The notes: generated by a model not told the origin, from the sequence alone. A DNA stretch of 64,000 bases from Tectiglobus sp965215755 (GCA_965215755.1 OZ244119.1:4774001-4838000), one strand, 5' to 3'. Positions 42,608-52,451 are shown, counted from the first letter of the stretch. Numbers and translations are program-made.

Positions 42608-42947
42608 AAAAAGAAGCGACAAGCCGGGCGGCCATTGACTGTTGCTCGGCTTTCGTGGGTTAAACACATAATATCTCTGCATTGGCCGTATTGAGCTCTG
42701 GTCGAAACGGTATTCGACGCTCAGCTCCCCTTTATTCTCGAACAAATTCCCTCTTCATAATCTATTTTTCTCCCGTTCGAGCATTATCTGCGTGAAACAA
42801 ACCGACATATAAAAAATCTGAAACAACAATATTTATCCACATTCATCGACGATCTCTTTCCATGATTTTTCAAGGTGTTGCGTAGCCAAAAGCAGACGGC
42901 CCTGAGCCGCGATGCGCGGGGTGAGATGCTGCGTCTTGGAGAAAGCC
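42608..42947 (+). other. AT-rich upstream region of the type I secretion locus
   Basis: These 340 bases are markedly AT-rich compared with their surroundings (for example ATATAAAAAATCTG near 42805) and lead to GGAGAAAG before the ATG at 42948. The promoter for the secretion genes is expected here. I see no regulator gene or clear operator. Confidence 0.5.
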
Positions 42948-44468
42948 ATGGGAACAACACGACAAGACCGCGCCTATCTTGCGCACTGGTTTTATCTGTT
43001 AGCGGCATGTTTTGTTATTGTCGCAATAACAACTGGAAAACTGCGCGCACAAACACTCAGCGAAGCTTTTGTTTCTGCCTATCGGAACAATCCCGGTTTG
43101 CAATCACAAAGGTTTCAGGCCCGCAGCGTAGATGAAACCGTTCCAGAAGCGCTTTCAGGCTACAAACCGAAAATCTCAGGCGACGCATTTTATGGGCGGA
43201 CGTCCAGGGATGAGATGGCGAGCCCGTCCGGACGTCCGGACGGCGAGACCTACGGCTACAGCGCGCAAATCGAGCAACAGTTGTTTGATGGATTTCGCAC
43301 ACGTAATGGTGTGTCTGAAGCCCAATCCGAAGTGCACGCTGCGCATCAAAACCTACAAGCCCGCCAAAGTGAAATCCTGTTTCAGGCAGCGACGTCTTAC
43401 TTTGATGTGCTACGCGATGAAGGCATCCTGCTCTATCGCAGAAGGAACCTGACAGCCCTGCGCCGCGAACTTGTTGGCGCACGGGAACGCCTTGGCCGCG
43501 GTCATGCGACGTTGACAGACTTGGAGCAAACCAGACAACGCGCGGCTCTGGCCCGTTCGGACCTTGAGCAGGCGGCTGCCCGCCTCCGTGTCAGCCAGAT
43601 CCGATTTGCCCGTATCACCGGACTTCCAGCGCGCAATCTCCGGATGCCGGCCGAACCGAAGGCGCTATGGCCGAAATCTCTGCGGAGAGCTGTCGAGGCC
43701 GCTGAGGGTGGCAGCCCGATCATCCGGGCGGCTCACGCCAAATACAACGCTGCGCAGTACGCGATTGCCAAGGTCCGCGGGGAGCTTCTGCCGGACGTCA
43801 AACTTGTTGGTCGCTACGATCGCTCGTTCAACACCTCATCCAGCCTCCGCGACGACAGTTCGGCCTCGATTGTTGGGCGTCTCCATGTTCCGCTCTATCA
43901 AGGCGGTGCCGTCTCGGCGCGGACGCGCCGTGCTCACAACGATGCAATGAGCAGGAACCGAGATCTGCAAGATGCGAAGTTGCGTGTCGGCGAAGCTGTA
44001 GGTGCAGCCTGGACGGAGCTCAACGCAGCACGCAAGCGGCAGGCTCTCGAGGGTAAGGCGGTTTCCGCTGGTGAGCGCGCACTTGAGGCTGTTCGCGATG
44101 AGCAGCGAGCCGGCCGCCGAACCGTGCTCGATGTCCTTGATGCCGAACGCGAGTTGGTCAATGCCAGGATCAGATTGCTCAATACCCGGCGCGACCTACA
44201 CGTCAACACCTATGCTTTGTTGCGGTCGACGGGCGAGTTGAGAATTTCAAAGCTAGTGCCGGACGCGGAACAATACGACCCCAAGCAACATTATCGCGCA
44301 GTGCGCAGCAAGTGGTGGGGCATCACCAGCCCGACTGCCGGTGGCGATGGGTTCCTGGGGGAAGACCATCGGGTGAAGCCTGAGTTAACGCAATCCAATA
44401 CCAGCCAGTCAAAGGTCAGTCAGGCTGTGCGTGGCTGGCAGACAAAAGTCAAAGGCCGCCGACGTTAA
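42948..44468 (+). CDS. TolC-like outer membrane channel protein
   Basis: The 506-aa protein has a signal peptide (about 1-40, cleavage near LRA-QT) and the repeated alpha-helical TolC/OEP architecture: ALSGYKPKISG, NGVSEAQSEVHAAHQNLQAR, and a second repeat with VGEAVGAAWTELNAARKRQALE and ARIRLLNTRRDLHVNTYALL. TolC trimers form the outer membrane exit of type I secretion. The C-terminal 70 residues are extra and polar. It is the first gene of the locus with the RTX protein, ABC exporter and adaptor, all on the plus strand. Confidence 0.93.
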   Translation: MGTTRQDRAYLAHWFYLLAACFVIVAITTGKLRAQTLSEAFVSAYRNNPGLQSQRFQARSVDETVPEALSGYKPKISGDAFYGRTSRDEMASPSGRPDGETYGYSAQIEQQLFDGFRTRNGVSEAQSEVHAAHQNLQARQSEILFQAATSYFDVLRDEGILLYRRRNLTALRRELVGARERLGRGHATLTDLEQTRQRAALARSDLEQAAARLRVSQIRFARITGLPARNLRMPAEPKALWPKSLRRAVEAAEGGSPIIRAAHAKYNAAQYAIAKVRGELLPDVKLVGRYDRSFNTSSSLRDDSSASIVGRLHVPLYQGGAVSARTRRAHNDAMSRNRDLQDAKLRVGEAVGAAWTELNAARKRQALEGKAVSAGERALEAVRDEQRAGRRTVLDVLDAERELVNARIRLLNTRRDLHVNTYALLRSTGELRISKLVPDAEQYDPKQHYRAVRSKWWGITSPTAGGDGFLGEDHRVKPELTQSNTSQSKVSQAVRGWQTKVKGRRR

Positions 44469-44885
44469 CGGCAGGTTGAAGCGAGATCAGGCGCGGTACG
44501 AACCAGCGCCGAATAGAACCGACGTGTCGTCACATCAGTGGGGGCTGACGATGACACGGTGGTCACGGAGAGAAGGCAATAGAGGACTGGGGACAATGAT
44601 ACCAATACCTGACTAACCGAATGACGTTGTGAGCGTTCGCGCGATGGCGTCATCACGATGGCCAGCCCAGCACAAGACATGGCGAAAAGGCCTGTCAGTT
44701 GGGTGGTAGCGTCAACGGCATTGAACGCCGCTCGCAAACACAACGACAGCGCAGCACGGCATCAACTTCAAACGCCCCATCGTTTGAGGACTGAGATGTG
44801 CTGCGCCTCGCGCCCAGAATCGTTCGGCAGTCAAACGACTCTGGGTGCAGCTGACTTTCAAGATCAAAGATGTAGGAGAAGGCTC
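44469..44885 (+). other. Intergenic region between the TolC-like and RTX genes
   Basis: These 417 bases contain no gene I can support. AGGAGAAGG (44874-44882) precedes the RTX start at 44886. The frame upstream of that start is open but reads like non-coding sequence. A separate promoter for the RTX gene is possible, since the gap is long. Confidence 0.45.
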
Positions 44886-47800
44886 ATGCCTAAAGGCGAA
44901 ATATTGAATGGCGGAACTGAAAATGACGTCCTGACCGGCCAGGATGGTGCAGACCTGCTCAACGGAGGTTATGGCGATGACCGTCTGGAAGGCGGTGCGG
45001 GGAATGACGTTCTTGATGGTGACAGAGGCTCTGACCTGCTGATCGGCGGAGCGGGAAATGACACTCTGATTTCTGACTCTGATGCCGGTGAGCCAGTGAT
45101 CGCACAAGATTACGATCCCAACGCCGGCCGCAACAATGAGATTGATCCCGCAACCAATCGCCTCTATCCCGACCAGCCATTTATCGCTGATGACATCCTG
45201 GTTGGCGGCGAGGGTGCTGATACGTTTCTCATCAAACCGCAAATCAATGCGAAAGCCGACATCATCGCCAAACATACCGACGAGGACGGGCGGATCGACT
45301 GGGCCGGTGTCGCAGGTGAGAACAACAATGCCCATGATCACTGGATCGATTCCATTGGCACCGATGTTATTGCCGACTACGACAAAGCCGAAGGCGACCG
45401 CATCCTTGTCTATGGCCACACGGTCGACCCTGAAATTTCCTATGCGGATGTCGATGGTGATGGCGATGAGGAGTCCATCATCAAGATCTACTCCAATCAA
45501 GGCAACGGGGGAGGTGCGCACAACGGCGACTTCCTCGGTCAGATGATCGTCCATGGTGACCGGGTTGAGTTGGATGACCTCGACATCAAGGCGATGGAAA
45601 CATACGGCGTCGTCGAAACAATTGACGAGATCATGGAAGCGGTCGCGCCAACCGGGACGTCGGATACAGACATTGAGTCAACCCAGACGGAGAACCCGCT
45701 TGCATCAGAGGTCGACACGCGCGACCCTGGTGAAAATCCGGGACCTGCGTTTGTGGAGACCGTTTATCAGCGGTCTCTTGTCGATGCCGCGGATGATACA
45801 ATCGTGGGGACCGACGGCGATGATGTTCTGGTCGGTGATCCGATGGAACCTGCCGCATCATCTCTCGATGCACCAATCTCGTATTGGTCCTTGAGCGAAA
45901 CGGGTGGCACATTTTCCGATGCAACCGGCGTCTCTGATGCCCGCTACTACATCGATGACAATGGAGAAGCCAGTCTGCAATCCAGCGTTCCCATCATGCC
46001 GGGACCGGATGGTGCGACACCGGCCGCCTTGTTCGGCGTCCAGGAAGATACATTTGCCTACGCAGCCAACGATCAGGCCTACCAGGTCCTCAACGGAACC
46101 GTCACTGCTTGGTTCAATCCTGTTGACCTTGGCGGCCGCCAGACGATCCTCTCAAAGGACGAAGCCAATGCCGATGATGGTGGACACTTCCACATCCGTG
46201 TGGAGGGCGACGGCCGCTTGTTCATCCGCGTGGCGGAAGGTGAAGGCAAGAACGATGGCGGCTACAATCATGAATGGCGCTCGAAGGAACCGCTGATCAC
46301 GGAAGGAAACTGGCAACATATCGCGCTCAGCTTCGGCGCTGCCGGAGTCACAACCTATCTCAACGGTGAAGCGCTGCCAGATGCGGCCTTTGACAACGTC
46401 GGCGGTGCCGGCAATCAGGACATGAGCGACTTCGTTGGCGGTTACGCGATTGGTAATGACAAGCCGTTCGTCATCGGCGCCAACACCAGGGTCGTCCAGG
46501 ACACTTCGACTGCCGAGGCGCTTGGCGTCACTGAGAAACTCAGTGAACACTTCGAGGGTGGCATTGCCAACGTTGGCTTCTGGGGAGGTGGCACCCCAGA
46601 AATGGCCCTATCAGCCGCGCAGGTTGCAGAATTGGTTGCCAATGGGCCTGGTGATCTCTCGAACGCTATGGCTCCGACGCCACCCGCCGTTCCGGTTGGT
46701 GACGATACGATTTCGGGCGAAGGCGGCAACGATACGATCGATGGTGGTGCCGGTGATGATACGCTCGACGGCGGAGCTGGCAACGATACGGTCATGGGTG
46801 GCTATGGTGACGACACGGTCAGCGGTGGCACCGGCAACGACATACTGTCAGGCGGTCATGGCGAAGACACGCTCATCGGTGGTGCTGGGGATGACCGCCT
46901 TGAGAGTCGCGCCGATGCCCGCGAACCTGTGATTGCCCAGGACTTCGATCGATCCGATGATCCGGACTATGAAGTCGATTTCGATGCCCGCATGGTCTAC
47001 CCCAGCCAGGCCAATCTGCCTTCGGACGATGTCCTGACCGGTGGTGCCGGGGCGGATGAGTTCTTCTTTCAGACATTGATCAACGCCAAAGAAGACATCA
47101 TCAACCGCCATGTCAACGACGACCGGACCATCAACTGGATGGGCGTTGCCGGTGAAAACAACGACGTCCACGACCACTGGGTGGATGGCATCGGAAACGA
47201 TACCATCACCGACTTTAATCGTGGTGAAGGGGACACCATCACGATCGACGGTCACACGACGGAGGTCTCAGAGATCAACGTCTTGGACGTCGACGGAGAT
47301 GGCGACCAGGACTCCGTGTTGCAGCTGCGCTCAAACCAGGGCGCTGGCGGCGGAGCCCATAACCTTGACCTCCTTGGCACCATCACAGTGCTCAACACTG
47401 TCATCACCGAGAATGATTTCACAACCAATGCAGGATCACATGCCGGCATTGTCGAGACAATCGACGAGTATCAGGAAGCCATTACGCCACTTATGCGCTC
47501 CGGTGATCCGGTCCCGGTGGCGGACAGTTCTGATAGCGGCACCGATGACAGTTCAGACTCATCGAATGATGACACCGGCTCAGATGATGGCTCCGCGTCC
47601 GACGATGGATCATCAAGTTCCGACGATCCGACATCGAGCGGCGATGACACATCAGACTCCGGTGACAGCAGTTCCGATGACGGACAGCCGACCGGCGATG
47701 GCTCCGATGATAGCGGTTCAGACAGCGGGAGCGGCAGTGATAGCCCAAGCGACGATAGTTCGGGTGATGGCAGTACAGGTGATGGAAGTACGGGCGGAGA

Positions 47801-48623
47801 CAGTAGCCAATCTCCTCCGACCGCCACCGCCCTCCTACAGCAGTTGCTGACACCTTCAGCGGACAGTCCGGCCAGCGCAACGGCTTCGACAGGCAATGAC
47901 CTGTTGATCGGCGCCGCTCTCAATGACGATATGTCCGGCAGTTGGGGCGATGACCGGATTGATGGCTCCGCTGGCGACGACGACATCTCCGGTGGACATG
48001 GCGATGATCTCCTATCCGGTGCCGATGGTGATGATCTGCTCGCCGGAGATTTCGGCGACGATGTTCTCGTTGGCGGTGCTGGTCAGGATGAATTGCACGG
48101 CAATCGCGGAGAGGACGTACTCGTTGGCGGCGCTGCCGATGACATCATCGATGGCGGTGCCGGAGATGATGTCTTGTATGGCGGTGACGGTGAAGACCTT
48201 ATCGATGGCGGGCGCGGACTGGATGTCATCGTCCTCGATGGAGCTGCCACCGATTACACATTCACCGCGGCAGACGGCGGCGGCTTGATCGTCACCGATG
48301 CCAATGGTGTCAGTGACATGGTCACTGATGTCGAGCACGTCCACTTCAATGGTTCAGGCGAGACGCTTGCAATCCAGGACGGCAATCTGGTTGCGGCCAA
48401 TGATGCAGACGAAATCGGCGACCTTCTCGAAGGTGACTTGATGTCCGAGTTGCTCAACCTGCCTGGATCAACTGCGGCTTCGGTCGATGACCAACTGAAC
48501 GAATTGGCTGCCCTCGATACGGGCTCTGCTGCAGGATCGGCAGCCAATGCATCCGCACAAACCGACGTCGCAGCGCTTGATCCAACGCTGGATCTCGCAT
48601 TGCAGGATGATGCCGCTGCCTAA
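44886..48623 (+). CDS. RTX protein, type I secretion substrate, with duplicated modules
   Basis: The 1245-aa acidic protein carries glycine/aspartate-rich nonapeptide repeats of the GGxGxDxLx type in three blocks (about residues 8-62, 600-670 and 1000-1115), which bind calcium after export. Blocks one and two are each followed by a related module of about 200 aa: both start with EPVIAQD, share GVAGENN-HDHW, DVDGDGD and SNQG-GGGAHN, and end VETIDE. A LamG/concanavalin-like beta-sandwich lies between them (about 320-575), and a Ser/Asp-rich linker at about 870-975. There is no signal peptide, as expected. It sits between TolC-like and ABC genes and is probably a surface or extracellular protein; its target is unknown. 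Confidence 0.9.
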   Translation: MPKGEILNGGTENDVLTGQDGADLLNGGYGDDRLEGGAGNDVLDGDRGSDLLIGGAGNDTLISDSDAGEPVIAQDYDPNAGRNNEIDPATNRLYPDQPFIADDILVGGEGADTFLIKPQINAKADIIAKHTDEDGRIDWAGVAGENNNAHDHWIDSIGTDVIADYDKAEGDRILVYGHTVDPEISYADVDGDGDEESIIKIYSNQGNGGGAHNGDFLGQMIVHGDRVELDDLDIKAMETYGVVETIDEIMEAVAPTGTSDTDIESTQTENPLASEVDTRDPGENPGPAFVETVYQRSLVDAADDTIVGTDGDDVLVGDPMEPAASSLDAPISYWSLSETGGTFSDATGVSDARYYIDDNGEASLQSSVPIMPGPDGATPAALFGVQEDTFAYAANDQAYQVLNGTVTAWFNPVDLGGRQTILSKDEANADDGGHFHIRVEGDGRLFIRVAEGEGKNDGGYNHEWRSKEPLITEGNWQHIALSFGAAGVTTYLNGEALPDAAFDNVGGAGNQDMSDFVGGYAIGNDKPFVIGANTRVVQDTSTAEALGVTEKLSEHFEGGIANVGFWGGGTPEMALSAAQVAELVANGPGDLSNAMAPTPPAVPVGDDTISGEGGNDTIDGGAGDDTLDGGAGNDTVMGGYGDDTVSGGTGNDILSGGHGEDTLIGGAGDDRLESRADAREPVIAQDFDRSDDPDYEVDFDARMVYPSQANLPSDDVLTGGAGADEFFFQTLINAKEDIINRHVNDDRTINWMGVAGENNDVHDHWVDGIGNDTITDFNRGEGDTITIDGHTTEVSEINVLDVDGDGDQDSVLQLRSNQGAGGGAHNLDLLGTITVLNTVITENDFTTNAGSHAGIVETIDEYQEAITPLMRSGDPVPVADSSDSGTDDSSDSSNDDTGSDDGSASDDGSSSSDDPTSSGDDTSDSGDSSSDDGQPTGDGSDDSGSDSGSGSDSPSDDSSGDGSTGDGSTGGDSSQSPPTATALLQQLLTPSADSPASATASTGNDLLIGAALNDDMSGSWGDDRIDGSAGDDDISGGHGDDLLSGADGDDLLAGDFGDDVLVGGAGQDELHGNRGEDVLVGGAADDIIDGGAGDDVLYGGDGEDLIDGGRGLDVIVLDGAATDYTFTAADGGGLIVTDANGVSDMVTDVEHVHFNGSGETLAIQDGNLVAANDADEIGDLLEGDLMSELLNLPGSTAASVDDQLNELAALDTGSAAGSAANASAQTDVAALDPTLDLALQDDAAA

Positions 48624-48645
48624 CCGGCAAGCATGAACCGCGATT

Positions 48646-48695
48646 TGTCAGGCCCTCTGAGACTGCGCTGTGCGCAAATCACAGAGGGCCTGACA
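48646..48695 (+). terminator. Perfect 14-bp inverted repeat between RTX and ABC exporter genes
   Basis: TGTCAGGCCCTCTG (48646-48659) and CAGAGGGCCTGACA (48682-48695) are perfect complements around a 22-base loop that itself contains TGCGC/GCGCA. It lies 23 bases after the RTX stop and 46 bases before the ABC start. No T-run follows, so it may limit read-through or protect the abundant substrate mRNA. Confidence 0.7.
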
Positions 48696-48741
48696 GTGTG
48701 CCTGAGCACCTATCAATTCACGCCTATGACAGGACAAATTT

Positions 48742-51417
48742 ATGATCGAAGACGTGTTGCTTTGGCTGCGCACATTGGAGTGGTTTCCAACGTTGCGCAC
48801 GCTCCACTTCCTCGGCATTGCCCTGGGGATGGGCGGCGCAATTGCCGGGCACATCCTTGCCATGCGCTGCCTATTGATGCCTGGACACGGGCCACGTCGC
48901 GGTCTTGTCTGGGCGCTGCACGTCGCGGTGATCATCAGCCTCTGTCTGCTGTGGTTGACCGGCACGGCACTCATTGTCAGTCAGTATTCTTTCGAAACCC
49001 TACCGAGCAAAGTTACTTTGAAATTGTACATCGCGACGGTTCTCTCGATCAACGCGCTCCTGATGCAGGAGTATTTGATTCCGCTCTCGCGTCGTTATAC
49101 ACGCCCACTTGTCAGCACGCTCCCGAGATCTGAATTGACGAAAGCTGTACTGATCGGCGCCACATCGTCCTGCTGTTGGATTACAATTGCCGCCGTGGCG
49201 TTTGTACAGCCGCTCCAGCCTTGGCCGCTGCTGTCTCTGCTTGGATTGTGGCTGGGTGCATGGGTCATGATGTGTGCAACCGGCCTTGCTGTCGCCTTCC
49301 TGATCCGTCTTCGCCGCACGCGCAATAGCGATCGCGAGCTGAATCAAACCGCTGCTGTGCATTCCCCGGGAGATGAAACCGCTGCTGGCCAGAGGCGCAC
49401 CAGTGCATGCGATCGTATTGATTATGGGACGGGCGTTTTAAGTCTGACGGAACGCCTGCGCAACTTTGCGTCATCGAAGCCGGTCAACGACGATACTGGA
49501 CAGGCCGGCCGCACCACAGCTGAACCGCCCATCGCATTCAATCGAGTCAACGCAGACACTTCATCCAGTGCAACGGGCTCTGCCCCCGGGACGCAGACAA
49601 ACCAATCGAAACGCTGGCTCTCACATCTCTGGAAAAAGCCGACCACCGCATATGCGCAAGGCCGTCGACAGGCCGCTCAACAATCATCTCCGGTCTCATC
49701 GACTCCGACGGCCTTGGCCTCCCTGGCCGATGTGCGCAAAGCCAGTCGGCGCGCGTTGTTGGGAGCCGCCGTGGTCAGCTTCTTCGTCAACATGCTGATG
49801 CTGACTGGCCCACTTTTCATGCTGCAGGTCTATGACCGAGTTCTCACCAGCAAAAGCGTACCAACGCTGGCGGCGCTTTTCGGTCTGGTGATTGGCCTCT
49901 TTGCCTTTATGGGAATGCTCGACTTGATCCGCTCCCGCCTGCTTGTTCGCATTGGCCTACGCATTGACCGTATGCTTGCTGGTCAGGCCTTCGCATGTGC
50001 CGTGCAAGCCAACGGTACAAAGGATCGCGAACAGCAAGCGCAGATCTATAAGGACGTCCAGCATATCCGCCAATTCGTTTCAGGTGCCGGCACCGTCGCG
50101 ATATTCGATATGCCGTGGGCGCCGATCTATCTCATCGTCATTGCAATGTTCCATTGGTCTCTCGGCGCTGTTGCTTTTGGCGGCGCTGCGGTGCTGGTGG
50201 CATTGTCCCTGCTCAACGAGTTCTTCTCACGTCAGCCGGTCGCGGCAGCCACGTTACATGGTGCGAAAGCTGATAGGGCATTTGAAGCGGCCCGGCGCGA
50301 CGGCGAGACGTTGCAGGCCATGGGAATGACGGGGCGATATCAAGAGCGCTGGCTTGGCGATCACAACGCAGAGATGGTGGCACAGACAAAGGCCGCTGAT
50401 GTCGCCGGGCTTCTGTCGGTTGTGACCAAGACATCCCGTCTGCTGCTGCAGTCTGCCATGCTGGCTGTTGGTGCCTATCTCGCCCTCGGCAATGCGATTT
50501 CGCCGGGCGTCATGATTGCGGCCTCGATTATTATGTCCCGCGCATTGGCTCCGGTTGAATTGGCTATTGCGCATTGGCGCGGCTTTATCGCAGCACGGCA
50601 GGGCTTAAAGCGGCTCGGACGGGCGTTCACCGCGTCAAGCGAAACAACGGAGCGGCTGACCTTGCCGCGTCCTGAAGGCAGAGTACACATCGACAACGTT
50701 TTTGCTGCTGCCTCCGGCGGGCGCGAGCCTCTTCTAAAGGGGCTTCAATTTGCGTTGGCGCCTGGCGATGCACTTGGTGTTCTTGGGCCAAGCGGCTCAG
50801 GTAAGTCAACGCTCGCTCGTGTTCTGGTCGGGGTCTGGCCGACGCTCAGAGGCCACATTCGCCTCGATGATGCACCGCTTGACCAGTGGCCTCCAGAGCA
50901 ACTGGGCGAGCATATCGGTTACCTGCCTCAGAACGCCGAGTTGTTTGATGGAACTGTGGCTGAGAACATCGCGCGCTTCGACGTCAATGCCGAGGCTGGT
51001 GCGATCATTGCTGCCGCCCGTGCTGCAAATGTTCACGAGATGGTGCTTGGTCTCAGCGATGGCTACAACACCCGCGTAGGCGAAGGAGGCGCTGCTCTTT
51101 CGGGCGGCCAGCGCCAGCGACTTGCTCTCGCGCGTGCATTCTTTGGCGAGCCGGCATTCATCGTTCTCGACGAGCCCAACTCCAATCTCGATAGCGACGG
51201 CGAAGCTGCACTTGCGAGCGCCATCAAGGCCGCGCGTGACAGCGGTCGCACGCTTGTTGTCATGGCGCATCGCCGCAAAGCCTTGGAGCAAGTCAGCCAC
51301 ATTCTCGTTCTCAACGAGGGCCGGCAGGCCGCATTCGGCCGCAAAGATGATATTCTGAAAGCCAGCCTGCGCGCAAAAACCAATCAACGAAAGAGGGCGT
51401 TGCATGTTGCGAAATGA
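48742..51417 (+). CDS. Type I secretion ABC exporter (PrtD-type) with an extra N-terminal membrane domain
   Basis: The C-terminal ~570 residues (from about 325) are a standard type I secretion permease/ATPase: VSFFVNMLMLTGPLFMLQVYDRVL, then Walker A GPSGSGKST (about 681), signature LSGGQRQRLALARA (about 785) and Walker B FIVLDEPNSNLD (about 805). Ahead of it lies a fused segment: about five membrane helices in residues 1-190 (LRTLHFLGIALGMGGAIAGH, TGTALIV, CWITIAAVAF, LGLWLGAWVMM), then a polar linker (190-325). It is not a C39 peptidase or C39-like domain. One frame spans the whole with no stop, so this is a genuine fusion or a very long read-through. The HlyD gene overlaps its end. Confidence 0.92.
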   Translation: MIEDVLLWLRTLEWFPTLRTLHFLGIALGMGGAIAGHILAMRCLLMPGHGPRRGLVWALHVAVIISLCLLWLTGTALIVSQYSFETLPSKVTLKLYIATVLSINALLMQEYLIPLSRRYTRPLVSTLPRSELTKAVLIGATSSCCWITIAAVAFVQPLQPWPLLSLLGLWLGAWVMMCATGLAVAFLIRLRRTRNSDRELNQTAAVHSPGDETAAGQRRTSACDRIDYGTGVLSLTERLRNFASSKPVNDDTGQAGRTTAEPPIAFNRVNADTSSSATGSAPGTQTNQSKRWLSHLWKKPTTAYAQGRRQAAQQSSPVSSTPTALASLADVRKASRRALLGAAVVSFFVNMLMLTGPLFMLQVYDRVLTSKSVPTLAALFGLVIGLFAFMGMLDLIRSRLLVRIGLRIDRMLAGQAFACAVQANGTKDREQQAQIYKDVQHIRQFVSGAGTVAIFDMPWAPIYLIVIAMFHWSLGAVAFGGAAVLVALSLLNEFFSRQPVAAATLHGAKADRAFEAARRDGETLQAMGMTGRYQERWLGDHNAEMVAQTKAADVAGLLSVVTKTSRLLLQSAMLAVGAYLALGNAISPGVMIAASIIMSRALAPVELAIAHWRGFIAARQGLKRLGRAFTASSETTERLTLPRPEGRVHIDNVFAAASGGREPLLKGLQFALAPGDALGVLGPSGSGKSTLARVLVGVWPTLRGHIRLDDAPLDQWPPEQLGEHIGYLPQNAELFDGTVAENIARFDVNAEAGAIIAAARAANVHEMVLGLSDGYNTRVGEGGAALSGGQRQRLALARAFFGEPAFIVLDEPNSNLDSDGEAALASAIKAARDSGRTLVVMAHRRKALEQVSHILVLNEGRQAAFGRKDDILKASLRAKTNQRKRALHVAK

Positions 51418-52375
51418 GGTTATGACAACAGCTGCCGAGCAGATCGCGCACGAGGACCGCCGAATTGAGACCTACCTTCTACTTGCCAAAATCACCATCG
51501 TGGTGCTTGTGGCCGGCATCGGTGGTTGGGCCGCATTGACTGAAATTAAAGGTGCGGTCATTGCCTCCGGCAAAGTTGCAATCGAAGCCAACTCTAAATC
51601 GGTGCAGCATCTTGAGGGTGGGATCGTTACGCATATCGCCGTTCGCGAGGGGCAACAGGTCGCTCAGGATCAACTCCTCCTCAAACTCGACCCGGAACAG
51701 ACCAATGAGAAAATCAAGGGCTTGCGCTCGCAGGCGCGCGCCAAGCGGGATCAACTGGCCTTACTCAAAAGCGAACTTGCTGACCTGAAAGCGCTGGAAG
51801 CCAAACGCTTGGTCCCGCGCAGCCAATTAGCCAAGGTTCAACGCGACTATGCCGGTCTTATCGGAGAGCACGGCCGGCTTGCTGCAGAACTGAAGCGTCT
51901 AACGAGCAGCCGGCGACGACTGGAGGTGCGCTCGCCCATTGCCGGACGCGTGCATGCTCTGCAGGTCCACACGGTTGGTGGCGTTGTTGGCGCCGGGCAG
52001 GATCTGCTGAAGATCGTCCCCTCAGGTGCTAGCCTAATCATCGAAAGCGCGATACAGCCGCAAGATATTGATCAGGTTGGACGCGGACAACCCGTCTCAA
52101 TCCGCCTGACAAGTTTCAATCAACGCACCACGCCAGAACTGATGGGCAAGGTGATCAATGTCTCAGCGGACCTGATGTCTGATGAGCGCAAAGAGACATA
52201 CCACTATCTCGTTCAGATCGCGCTGAATGAAGGCGAGGTTGCCCGGCTCGGGCAAAAGTCGCTCGTCCCCGGCATGCCAGCGGACGTTTTCATTCAAACC
52301 GAGGCGCGCACTGTTCTCGACTATTTGCTTTCACCGCTTACCGAACAGTTTCGCCGGGCCATGCGGGAGCAGTAA
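51404..52375 (+). CDS. Short HlyD-type periplasmic adaptor of type I secretion
   Basis: The 323-aa adaptor has one N-terminal membrane helix (about 26-48), a lipoyl-type half-motif at SVQHLEGGIVTHIAVREGQQV, a coiled-coil hairpin (about 95-170), the second lipoyl half (VRSPIAGRVHALQV), and the beta-barrel region ending VPGMPADVFIQTEARTVLDY. Type I adaptors are usually about 430-440 aa; this one lacks roughly 110 residues of hairpin. It links the ABC exporter to the TolC-like channel. It overlaps the exporter gene by 14 bases, so the two are translationally coupled. The ATG at 51404 follows GAGGG. Confidence 0.92.
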   Translation: MLRNEVMTTAAEQIAHEDRRIETYLLLAKITIVVLVAGIGGWAALTEIKGAVIASGKVAIEANSKSVQHLEGGIVTHIAVREGQQVAQDQLLLKLDPEQTNEKIKGLRSQARAKRDQLALLKSELADLKALEAKRLVPRSQLAKVQRDYAGLIGEHGRLAAELKRLTSSRRRLEVRSPIAGRVHALQVHTVGGVVGAGQDLLKIVPSGASLIIESAIQPQDIDQVGRGQPVSIRLTSFNQRTTPELMGKVINVSADLMSDERKETYHYLVQIALNEGEVARLGQKSLVPGMPADVFIQTEARTVLDYLLSPLTEQFRRAMREQ

Positions 52376-52451
52376 GCAGATCCTGCATTTCCTGGAACCA
52401 GCATCACCTATGAAATTGCCCTGGCGAGCCCCATAAGATGCAACCCAGTAA

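Noticed and set aside
44712..45554. 280-codon minus-strand frame opposite the RTX gene
   Set aside because: Gly/Asp-rich RTX repeats give long antisense frames rich in Val, Ile and Thr; it is an artefact of repeat codon bias.
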